Source of the DNA: an uncultured Chlamydia sp.
Lineage (GTDB): Bacteria; Chlamydiota; Chlamydiia; Chlamydiales; Simkaniaceae
Assembly (NCBI GenBank): GCA_946127115.1
Contig: CAMGYI010000001.1
Coordinates: forward strand, 189,439 to 253,438
Length of the DNA stretch: 64,000 nucleotides
Direction: 5' to 3'
Under the pieces are notes generated by a model, which saw only the letters and a list, made by a program, of their open reading frames with translations, was not told the origin of the DNA and ran no database searches. The position numbers and the translations under genes are program-made. This document shows, one piece after another, positions 35,121 through 42,300 of this stretch (positions are counted from its first letter, which is position 1; each line of letters starts with the position of its first letter).

Positions 35121-35318
35121 ATGAGTGTTTACGATAAAGTCATGCTTCGCAAATATTCTATTATTGAGACAATTTTTGATCAGCTTAAACATTCCAGACA
35201 CAGCTCTCTAACCAATTTTTTAGTCAATTTGGTCGATAGATTAACAGCCTACTCTTTACAAGAGAAAAAACCGTCTATTAATATTGGGGAACTTCCGCTT
35301 GAATTTCTAATTATGTGA
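35121..35318 (+). mobile_element. IS982-type transposase C-terminal relic
   Basis: The 65-codon frame reads DKVMLRKYSIIETIFDQLK, then HSRHSSLTNFLVNLVDRLTAYSLQEKKPS. This is the C-terminal end of IS982-family transposases (LRKRxIIETxxDQLKN...IEHSRHRSxxNFLVN), with six or so residues deleted after DQLK. Nothing of the N-terminal part is left in the 180 bp upstream. The surrounding 34942-35352 has no other gene; a perfect AAAGGAGGT followed by an eight-codon minus-strand ORF near 35040 is probably chance. Confidence 0.75.
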
Positions 35319-35352
35319 TATTTCAAAATAGAACTCGCGTTACTTTAGAAAT

Positions 35353-35751
35353 TTATCTTGCTTCAAGTTCGTCGGTAATTTCGTCGAGGACGTGGAAAAG
35401 AGGAACCTTTTTACGGTGTCCATATTGGATGAAAGCAAAAAGAAGGTGTTTAAGGGGGGAATCGGGGTTCTTTGTGTTGTAATTGCGAGCAGCATCGATA
35501 AGCGTTGTTTCTCCAATAAAGGGGGCGCCCCAAGGAGTTGAAAGAGCGAAGTGAATCACCTCAGCCTGTTCTTTTAATTTTGTTGTTGTAAGCGCGATTG
35601 TTGCATCGGCATCAAGCTTTTGAATATCAGCAGCAATCTTTTCAAGAAACTTTGGATCATTAGCAATAGTATTTTGAGAAAGAAGCATCTCCCAGTCATC
35701 ATGAAGGGCATGAAGATCTGCACATAATTTGTCAATAATTTCTTGTTTCAT
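35353..35751 (-). CDS. Hypothetical helical protein (132 aa)
   Basis: This is a soluble, alpha-helical protein with no recognised domain (KLCADLHALHDDWEMLL; LLFAFIQYGHRKKVPLFHVLDEITDELEAR). Its ATG overlaps the stop of the histidine phosphatase (ATGA), so it is the third gene of the operon 37102-35353. Conservation of this coupling would suggest a joint function. Confidence 0.65.
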   Translation of the reverse strand: MKQEIIDKLCADLHALHDDWEMLLSQNTIANDPKFLEKIAADIQKLDADATIALTTTKLKEQAEVIHFALSTPWGAPFIGETTLIDAARNYNTKNPDSPLKHLLFAFIQYGHRKKVPLFHVLDEITDELEAR

Positions 35752-36329
35752 TTGCTCTTTCTACTATAATGGGATGTGTCGTTCCAAAGCTTTAAGGATC
35801 GTTTTGTGTGTTCATATCCTAAAATGGAAAGGGATGCTGTGGAAAGAAAAAAACGTCTTGAACTATCGATCGGAAGTTCAAGCCATTGCGTAACAAAGGC
35901 ACGTGAAAAATGACCGCTAGTAAAGACAGCAATTTTCCCTTCTAATCCTTCTACTTTTTTTATGAATTTATTTGCACGTGTTAGGAGTGCTTCAAGAGAT
36001 TCCCCGTTTGGGGCACCATGAGTAAAGACATTCCACTTCGGATTTGTTTCATGGATTTCTTTGGAAGTCATTCCTTCGTAAGCACCATAGTCTACTTCTA
36101 CAAGATCTTTATCGATTTGGGGATCAAATCCGCAGATTTTGCAGGTGTCAAGCGCTCGTTTAAGAGGGCTTGAAAAAACATGGTTAAACTTGATGGATTC
36201 TATACGTCTTCCTAAAGAGGCAGCTTGACATTCTCCCATGTCTGTAAGGGGAATGTCGGTTAGACCCGTATGTTTTCCATCTCGAGCCCACTCTGTTTCC
36301 CCATGACGGATGATATAGATTTCTCTCAC
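35748..36329 (-). CDS. Histidine phosphatase (phosphoglycerate-mutase superfamily)
   Basis: The product has the phosphohistidine motif IYIIRHGETEWARDGKHTG at the N-terminus, FSSPLKRALDTC with the second Arg, VEVDYGAYEGMT, and the second catalytic His in FTSGHFSRAF. At 193 aa it fits the single-domain acid-phosphatase branch (CobC/GpmB-like) rather than true glycolytic mutase. The start is a GTG at 36329 overlapping the previous stop. The substrate is unknown. Confidence 0.9.
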   Translation of the reverse strand: MREIYIIRHGETEWARDGKHTGLTDIPLTDMGECQAASLGRRIESIKFNHVFSSPLKRALDTCKICGFDPQIDKDLVEVDYGAYEGMTSKEIHETNPKWNVFTHGAPNGESLEALLTRANKFIKKVEGLEGKIAVFTSGHFSRAFVTQWLELPIDSSRRFFLSTASLSILGYEHTKRSLKLWNDTSHYSRKSK

Positions 36330-37102
36330 TGGGCTTCTCCAAACTCCAGTTCAAAGTCTTCCCAATCGTTATCTAGAAGAATGATACCGGAGAAGAGTCC
36401 TTTTAGGGAGTCCATAACGCTCTTACCGGAATCACTTGGATCCAGAACACCTTCAAGCATATTTTGAAGTCCCTCTTTGCTGAAGATATTGCGAAGTGTT
36501 TCTTGCATAACGATATTCATGATCTGTGAAGTGGGAATGCCACCCTCGCTACTAATATTTGTCAATTCGATCCGATCAATGGGGCGCAAATTTCGATTAG
36601 TTTTTCCACCAGTCTTATAGGCAAGCTCGATCTTAAGATCTGTAATAATTAACTTTTTAATAAGAACAGCAGTCGATTTCCCTGTCTTTTTTGCTTTGTC
36701 TTTCTCGTCACTTGTAGACTTGCTCATAGTATTCATAATTGTTGTCCAGTTCCCATTTTTACTCTTGGGAGAATCAAATTCTAGCCCCACATAAACATCA
36801 TCCATTGTCATTTCTTCAATCACTATATTATCATAAAAGAAGCGAGTCAGGGGAACATCGATTCCCAATTCTTTAACGGAAAAAGCGCTAGGCGTCTTTG
36901 CATATTCAGGTGGATTTCCCACATGAATCATATCAACTCGAACGGTAGATGGAGAAGCTCGAATGCTCCCAATCGTGATAGATACCCCCGCTTGCTTCGA
37001 TAATTTGTGAGAAACAATTGTAGGGAGCATATTCCAAACAAGGATCCCTCCAAGAATTAAAACTACAATAATTCCGAAAATAATAATGAGAATCCTTTTC
37101 AT
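36326..37102 (-). CDS. AsmA-like membrane-anchored protein
   Basis: One N-terminal membrane helix (IIIFGIIVVLILGGILVW) is followed by a beta-rich domain typical of AsmA/DUF748 proteins: LSKQAGVSITIGSIRASPSTVRVDMIHVGNP and IEEMTMDDVYVGLEFD. Proteins of this class form periplasmic bridges or outer-membrane biogenesis factors, usually much longer than this 258-aa version. The start is the ATG at 37102; the track could open at a GTG at 37114. It leads an operon with the phosphatase and a hypothetical gene. Confidence 0.65.
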   Translation of the reverse strand: MKRILIIIFGIIVVLILGGILVWNMLPTIVSHKLSKQAGVSITIGSIRASPSTVRVDMIHVGNPPEYAKTPSAFSVKELGIDVPLTRFFYDNIVIEEMTMDDVYVGLEFDSPKSKNGNWTTIMNTMSKSTSDEKDKAKKTGKSTAVLIKKLIITDLKIELAYKTGGKTNRNLRPIDRIELTNISSEGGIPTSQIMNIVMQETLRNIFSKEGLQNMLEGVLDPSDSGKSVMDSLKGLFSGIILLDNDWEDFELEFGEAQ

Positions 37103-37257
37103 GCATAGCACCACATAATTAGTCTTTCTTCGGACTATTTCCGATAAGGAATTATTTGACCAGTATTTTCTGTTTTCCTTAGAGTTTATAGATCGAAGTT
37201 CAAAATAAGTGGGATCATTGAGGATTCCTCAACATACTAATAGTTAAGAGAAACCTT

Positions 37258-37992
37258 TTATTTATCGGTATTCCCTTTGCATAGTTTCCAGGCTGGAGAG
37301 GGGGTAGCTACTTGCCTGAGAGGGCCTGAAATAAAATCAAGAACGGCTTCGTATTGTCCTTCATTGGGGATAATCAGATCAGCGTAAGCCTTGCTAGGTG
37401 CAATATGTTTTAAAAACATGGGGAGCACAGTCGAAAGATATTGCCTTTGGATATCTGGAAGCTTGCGTCCTCTCTCATTTTGATCCCTTTCTATGCGGCG
37501 ACAGAGACAGATATCCATATCGGTATCAATAAAAATCTTTATATCGAAAAGGTTGCGTACTTTTTCAATGGCTAAAACGAGGCAGCCTTCCAGGATTATG
37601 ATATCTTTTGGCTCAACTTTGATCGTTCCTTTTGTTCGGCTATGGGTTATAAAATCATAGACAGGACACTCAATCGGAAGTCCTTCCTTTAGCATTTTTA
37701 GATGAGTGGTTAAAAGCTCAAAATCGATCGATGCCGGAGCATCAAAATTTGTTTCACTCCGCTCTTCTATTGAAAGATGAGAAAGATCTTTGTAGTAGCT
37801 ATCCTGGCAAATAATTGCAATTTCTTTCCCCAAAGCCTTCTTCATTTTCTTAGCAACAGTTGTTTTTCCAGCCCCTGAAGCTCCTGCAATTCCAATCGTA
37901 ATCGAGGAAGCAAATAGAAGGGGCTTAAAAAAACATAAGAGAACTAAAAGCTTAGGCTTCAAAGTCGCGGTCCATGACAGTTTTTCTTCCAT
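37258..37992 (-). CDS. udk: Uridine kinase-like protein with a hydrophobic N-terminal extension
   Basis: The product phosphorylates uridine or cytidine with ATP or GTP (pyrimidine salvage). Walker A is GIAGASGAGKTTVA, followed by QDSYYKDLSHL, NFDAPASIDFELL, VYDFITHSRT and IILEGCLVL, all typical of Udk. Normal enzymes start a few residues before Walker A. Here about 33 residues precede it, including LLVLLCFFKPLLFASS, which looks like a signal or anchor segment. No start codon lies between it and the core except ATG 37992 (or 38004), both inside the histone gene, so the 5' end overlaps that gene by about 40 bases. Confidence 0.88.
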   Translation of the reverse strand: MEEKLSWTATLKPKLLVLLCFFKPLLFASSITIGIAGASGAGKTTVAKKMKKALGKEIAIICQDSYYKDLSHLSIEERSETNFDAPASIDFELLTTHLKMLKEGLPIECPVYDFITHSRTKGTIKVEPKDIIILEGCLVLAIEKVRNLFDIKIFIDTDMDICLCRRIERDQNERGRKLPDIQRQYLSTVLPMFLKHIAPSKAYADLIIPNEGQYEAVLDFISGPLRQVATPSPAWKLCKGNTDK

Positions 37993-38134
37993 CGGCCTGA
38001 GCATTGCTTACCGCTTTCTCGCAAGCGCTGTGAACAATTTGGGTTAGAGCCTCCATTGCAGATGCAGAGGTGTTCATCCCAGATTTTTCCTTAATCATTT
38101 TTTTGACTTTAGAGACTACAACGAGGACTTCCAT
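37952..38134 (-). CDS. Minimal bacterial histone-fold protein (60 aa)
   Basis: The sequence VVVSKVKKMIKEKSG, then MNTSASAMEALTQIVHSACEKAVSNA, then ADGRKTVMDRDF follows the helix-loop-helix-loop-helix pattern of archaeal and Bdellovibrio-type histones. Diagnostic points are the Lys-rich first helix, the long central helix and the loop-2 motif GRKTV-RDF, equivalent to GRKTIKAEDI of archaeal HMf. It ends soon after the third short helix starts, as in bacterial single-fold histones. AAAGGA precedes the ATG at 38134. It is probably a dimeric DNA-binding chromatin protein; binding mode (bending or end-on coating) cannot be told. It overlaps udk. Confidence 0.82.
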   Translation of the reverse strand: MEVLVVVSKVKKMIKEKSGMNTSASAMEALTQIVHSACEKAVSNAQADGRKTVMDRDFEA

Positions 38135-38205
38135 AGAGGTTCCTTTGGGGTTGGAATTTAGATCTACGTCCTTATATCTAATTTTTTATTTAAGCACAAC
38201 CCTGG

Positions 38206-38360
38206 AATGCGCCCTATTTTCATCTTTAACATCCACATAAATAAGATTATCTTTTCTACCTCAGATCTTGGACGGTTCCATTGAACTACCCTTTATTTTG
38301 ATTACAGAAACCTAACCCATTTATACGGATGTTAAAGATGAAAATAGAGGGCACTCCGGG
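38206..38360. repeat. Palindromic element with about 30-bp inverted arms
   Basis: The arm ATTTTCATCTTTAACATCC (38216-38234) recurs inverted at 38328-38346, and similarity continues on both sides (ATAAAT inward; a CCCGGAGTGC-like stretch outward). The total length is about 155 bp with a 90-bp centre. It lies between the divergent histone-fold gene and the DUF6314-like gene. It could be a miniature transposable element, or a regulatory or transcription-insulating structure. Confidence 0.7.
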
Positions 38361-38409
38361 GCACAAATCAAACTTCCATTATACCCTTAAAAGGTGTTAC
38401 ACTCCTCAT

Positions 38410-38829
38410 ATGAAGAAAGAAGATTTGATTGGAAAATGGAAGATACGGCGGGAGATTTCAGCCCCGGATGGGACATCTAAAGGTAGAATGTGGGGGAGTG
38501 GATTTTTCGATATGTATGATGGAGCCCAGCTCCTATATCAGGAACAAATGTGTCACGAAATGCAGAACGAAGAGCTCCTGCTTGCCACAAAATTTTACCG
38601 GTATCACTTTATGCCCGAGCAGCTGTCGATTTACTTTTACCAAGAGGAGGAAGGGCGTCTTTTTATGACTCTCCCGATTCTTGATAGAGAACTTAAGGGA
38701 CATGCTGAGTGCAAAAGCGATTCATATTTTCTCCAATGGAACTGGATCAACCCTGATTGTTTTTTGATGAGTTACTCGATTTCGGGGCCGAAGAAGAATA
38801 TTATTATTGAAAGTGAGTTTAAGCGATGA
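38410..38829 (+). CDS. DUF6314-like protein
   Basis: The 139-residue product shows the DUF6314 pattern: LIGKWKIRREISAPDG at the start, a lipocalin-like beta-barrel, LKGHAECKSDSYFLQWNW and a final YSISGPKKNIIIESEFKR. The function of the family is unknown. The frame opens at 38329 but those residues come from the palindromic element; the ATG at 38410 (MKKEDLIG) is the natural start. The stop overlaps the start of rlmB, so the genes are coupled. Confidence 0.78.
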   Translation: MKKEDLIGKWKIRREISAPDGTSKGRMWGSGFFDMYDGAQLLYQEQMCHEMQNEELLLATKFYRYHFMPEQLSIYFYQEEEGRLFMTLPILDRELKGHAECKSDSYFLQWNWINPDCFLMSYSISGPKKNIIIESEFKR

Positions 38830-39503
38830 GAGTGATCATGGGGAAACATGCCATTGAAGAGGTGGCAAAGAGAAATCCTGAGCGACTGATTAAAGTTTAC
38901 TCCCATAAAAAAAGGGATCATTTAGGGATTGATGTGATTGTTGTGTCAAAACAAAAGCTTAGTGCAATAGCGGGTTCAGAATCGCACCAAGGAATCATCG
39001 CTGAAGTGAGGGAAAGAGAATTTCTGTTCCCTAAAGAATTTCTAAAAACTGCGCCTGAGAAGAGTATTGTTTTGATGGTTGACTCAATAAATGATCCGCA
39101 GAATTTTGGAACAATCCTTCGTGCAGCTGAATGTTTCGGAGTAGACGCGGTAATCTACTCTAAGAATCGCAACGTAGCTTTGACCCCCGTGGTGAGCAAA
39201 GCAAGTGTCGGTGCTTCTGAAATCGTTCCTTTGATGCCAGTATCGAACCTAGCCGATACGTTAAAGAAGTTCCAAGATAGAGGTTACTTTTCTGTAGCAG
39301 CAGAAGTTGCTACTGGGGCGCATTCTCTTTCTTCCTTTGATTTTCCTAATCAAACCTTATTAATCATAGGGGCTGAAGGAAGTGGAATACAGCCCCTTCT
39401 CTCAAAAAATTCAGACTTTCATGTCATGATTCCGATGCAAGGGTCGATCGATTCCCTCAATGTTTCACAAGCAGCGGCAGTGTTTCTTTCTAGATTCCTC
39501 TGA
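38826..39503 (+). CDS. rlmB: 23S rRNA (guanosine-2'-O)-methyltransferase, SpoU/TrmH family
   Basis: This SPOUT-fold RNA methyltransferase has the N-terminal substrate-binding domain (MGKHAIEEVAKRNPERLIKVY) and three SpoU motifs: DSINDPQNFGTILRAAECFGVDAV, LLIIGAEGSGIQPLL and IPMQGSIDSLNVSQAAAVFLSRF with the catalytic Asn and the knot. E. coli RlmB modifies G2251; TrmH-type tRNA targets are an alternative. Length (225 aa) is close to normal. It overlaps the DUF6314-like gene (ATGA-type) and its 3' end overlaps a minus-strand SDR relic. Confidence 0.9.
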   Translation: MRVIMGKHAIEEVAKRNPERLIKVYSHKKRDHLGIDVIVVSKQKLSAIAGSESHQGIIAEVREREFLFPKEFLKTAPEKSIVLMVDSINDPQNFGTILRAAECFGVDAVIYSKNRNVALTPVVSKASVGASEIVPLMPVSNLADTLKKFQDRGYFSVAAEVATGAHSLSSFDFPNQTLLIIGAEGSGIQPLLSKNSDFHVMIPMQGSIDSLNVSQAAAVFLSRFL

Positions 39504-39785
39504 TAAGGTCTTTATCGCATGCGATGATTTAGCTGTGATATAAGGCCGGAGGTCCTCCTGAATTGGGGATAAGGATATTGACGGACCGACGGTTTCGATG
39601 ATGCTTTTTTCGGCATCTCTTGTTAGGAAATCACATTCACAGGATGTAGTATTAGTCAGTTTATGTGCGGTATCTTTAGATCGAGAAAGTTTACGGGAAA
39701 TAATAGCAATAGGGACTTCTTTTTCTGAAGGAGTTTTTGCAATAGCAAAGCCGAGGTCAGAAGAAAATCTTAGAAACCTGAACAT
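39465..39785 (-). pseudogene. Relic of a short-chain dehydrogenase/reductase
   Basis: The frame reads FSSDLGFAIAKTPSEKEVPIAII then SRKLSRSKDTAHKL and CECDFLTRDAE. This matches the N-terminal NAD(P)-binding unit of SDR enzymes (GASSGLGxAIAKxLxEKGxxVAIxSR...CDLTRD), with the TGxxxGxG glycine motif damaged and the beginning lost. No catalytic YxxxK follows; the frame runs into the antisense of rlmB. A decayed gene fits best. The remaining 39786-39876 is AT-rich promoter-like sequence for the next gene. Confidence 0.55.
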
Positions 39786-39876
39786 AGTTTAGAATAGACA
39801 CTCCTTAGAAGAATAAATTATTAATTAACCTTGTATTTTAACTTTATTTTGCTTAAAATTTTTCTATTCTAATTAA

Positions 39877-42165
39877 ATGATTTTTATGGAAATTTCAAAT
39901 AAGAACTTTTTCTTTACTTGCTTTCAACAGGTACACTTCCACAAAAAGCAAGCGATTAAGACTGTCGTGTCCACAGTGGCCTTATTTGTATTTACCCGAT
40001 TGTCTATTAAATTTTTGCAGAAAATGACTAAAAAACAAATTACTCCTTTTAAAGGAAATCAAAGAGCAACTTTAGCTTATTCAGCTGCATCTGTTGCCTC
40101 TTTTGCTGCTAGCATGGCTGTGTTGGCTCCCATCACAAAACAACCTAGACAAGATCTTCAAATCAATCCTTTCCGACCCATTCTTGATGAAAGTCAAGAG
40201 GATCAAGAAGTGGCAATCATTTCTGAAAGACAAACCTTGGATCCACCTGAGGATGCAAATCTTCAGGAGCTCTGTCAAGGGGATCAACAAATTAGTATAG
40301 ATCTAGCTTCCAGAAACATAAGTTCCTTGAGATCGTCTTTAAATGCACGTAATGTGCATGCACAAAATAGTGGATTTCCTGTGCAAAGAAGAGAAAGAAT
40401 AACATCTTCATGTATCCAAACAGTTTTAGGATTAGATTCTGTTCATATATGCCAAGCTTCTATAGATTTTTTTAACAAAAGAGGCAGTTCTTTAAGTCTT
40501 ATAGAGAAATCACCTCGGTTGAATAATGGGATCATTTCTTTGTCCTGTCAACCCAAATTTCTTCAGAAGATCACGGCTACTCATTCAGATATAATGCGCT
40601 GGATGAAGATTGAACCAATAGATGAAACTAGGCATCCTTTGAATGAAGAATGCTTTGTTAACCCATCGAATACTATGGGGAATAGTCTCGTAATCGGAAA
40701 TAAGAAACAATCAATTATTCTCGATCTCTCAAACCCCGATTTTACAAGGGGATTAAATCGGCTCATGCGATATAACAGAAGATATCTAGAGAGGATTTTT
40801 ACTTCTCTGTTCTTGCCACTCATGCAGTTTCGACAAAGAGATCAACATTATAAAGCCTCCTTTAAGCTTCATTTTGAAGTTGGAGTAAGGCAGACACAGA
40901 GGTTGTCTATCAAAACTCACACTCCAGCCCTACTAAGCTCTAGTCGAGTTAGCCGATACCTGGAAATAAGAGCCTCAGAAAATGTTCTGTTTAAAAGATA
41001 TGCTACTATTGGTTATAGTCCTCAAAAGGGCTATTCTGTAGACGTCATTCATCCCTATCAAGAGGAAGCTCCGCTTCAAAATAGTACCCACAGCCTTTGT
41101 TATTTAGGATTAATAGACGAAATAGTCTCATTTTTTTGTAATTCAACCGTTATTGAAACGAAACCGAAAAAACCGCCTAGTTTTCTTTTGGATTCTGATT
41201 CACATCTTTCTTTTCATGAGAGCATACTTAAGTCCTTTAGGTGTTATGCTGATCATTGCGCTGATAAATCTGAGATAATACTCACTGAAGTAGATGGGGT
41301 AGAAACATTGCACTTATTGGATGATAGACCTGTAAATAAAATTAGAGACTCTTTCACTAAACAAGAAGAGGAAGTCTATAATAAATTTACTGTTCCTACC
41401 TATATGATGGTTTTGTATGTATTTTCTGTTGAAAAAAATCCAAAAACAGCTGAATCGTTGAAAAATGAACTCAAGAAGCAGTTGTTCAATTATATAGGGT
41501 ATCTAATTTTAGGAAGAGATCCAAATTTTGGAGACAAAGACAAAGAATTAGACGAAAAATCATACGAGCTTTTCAAATTGTGGGAAGATAAACTTAAAGC
41601 TTACTTTAAAGATGATATTCCAACTGAAGTTCTTGTGGATAAAATATTGCGAGAGTTTCCTCATAAAGAAGAAGACTTAAGAATTTTTCGTGATTATTTT
41701 ATCACGAAAAAAAATGACACTCCCATTGTAATTTTTGGCGAGAGAGAAACAACAGTGAAAGCGCAAGAAAAATTTATGCAATTATTTCTTAATAAGTCCT
41801 GTCTACGGTTCCCTATTAGAGATATTGTTCTTTATACTTTCAGGCCTAAAATCAATTCCCTTGGAATTAAAGATGTCATTTCAAATTTCAATTGCTTCCT
41901 AACATCCTTGGGTCATCGTATTCTACACGTATTTAAGATTCACTTATATTGTATTCATCTCTTTAAAGACCGGGTTAAATTTAATCTTGCTAAAACTGAA
42001 AAAAACTTGTCACTTGTGGGATCGTCTTCCCAATATCTCATAAGAAATGATCATCAAAGTGACTGTTATGATCTATTTCTTCAATATAAGATATATTATT
42101 TAGATCAGAATCGTTTTAAAACTAAAAAAAAACTGAGAATCCAGAATTATACTCAAACAAACTAA
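39877..42165 (+). CDS. Large unrecognised protein (762 aa), possible effector
   Basis: I do not recognise this protein. Residues about 30-45 and 67-85 are hydrophobic (TVVSTVALFVFTRLSIKFL; LAYSAASVASFAASMAVLAPI) and separated by about 20 polar residues, a bilobed N-terminal pattern. A long hydrophilic region follows, rich in Ser, Gln and Arg, with no catalytic motif that I can assign. Start may be ATG 39877 or ATG 39886. The last codons lie inside a dispersed repeat, so the natural C-terminus may have been altered. A membrane-bound host-interaction protein is a guess based on size and topology. Confidence 0.7.
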   Translation: MIFMEISNKNFFFTCFQQVHFHKKQAIKTVVSTVALFVFTRLSIKFLQKMTKKQITPFKGNQRATLAYSAASVASFAASMAVLAPITKQPRQDLQINPFRPILDESQEDQEVAIISERQTLDPPEDANLQELCQGDQQISIDLASRNISSLRSSLNARNVHAQNSGFPVQRRERITSSCIQTVLGLDSVHICQASIDFFNKRGSSLSLIEKSPRLNNGIISLSCQPKFLQKITATHSDIMRWMKIEPIDETRHPLNEECFVNPSNTMGNSLVIGNKKQSIILDLSNPDFTRGLNRLMRYNRRYLERIFTSLFLPLMQFRQRDQHYKASFKLHFEVGVRQTQRLSIKTHTPALLSSSRVSRYLEIRASENVLFKRYATIGYSPQKGYSVDVIHPYQEEAPLQNSTHSLCYLGLIDEIVSFFCNSTVIETKPKKPPSFLLDSDSHLSFHESILKSFRCYADHCADKSEIILTEVDGVETLHLLDDRPVNKIRDSFTKQEEEVYNKFTVPTYMMVLYVFSVEKNPKTAESLKNELKKQLFNYIGYLILGRDPNFGDKDKELDEKSYELFKLWEDKLKAYFKDDIPTEVLVDKILREFPHKEEDLRIFRDYFITKKNDTPIVIFGERETTVKAQEKFMQLFLNKSCLRFPIRDIVLYTFRPKINSLGIKDVISNFNCFLTSLGHRILHVFKIHLYCIHLFKDRVKFNLAKTEKNLSLVGSSSQYLIRNDHQSDCYDLFLQYKIYYLDQNRFKTKKKLRIQNYTQTN

Positions 42166-42180
42166 AAAATTGGTTTTGGG
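42147..42180. repeat. Dispersed repeat, copy 2
   Basis: It shares TTATACTCAAACAAACT exactly with 8151-8167 and a similar following stretch. The adjacent AATTGGTTTTGGGCAATGCG (42168-42187) resembles AATTGATTTTGGACAGTGAG around 43849-43868, so a third partial copy may flank the trehalase gene on its other side. The gap 42166-42300 holds nothing else recognisable. Confidence 0.5.
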
Positions 42181-42300
42181 CAATGCGAAAGCACCTCACG
42201 TCGATTATAATTGCCCCATCTTTAAATTTTGAGAGCCAAGATAATTGTTTGATGGTCGCGACCTAAAAAACCCGAAATTCAGGTTAGAACAGGGCCTTTC

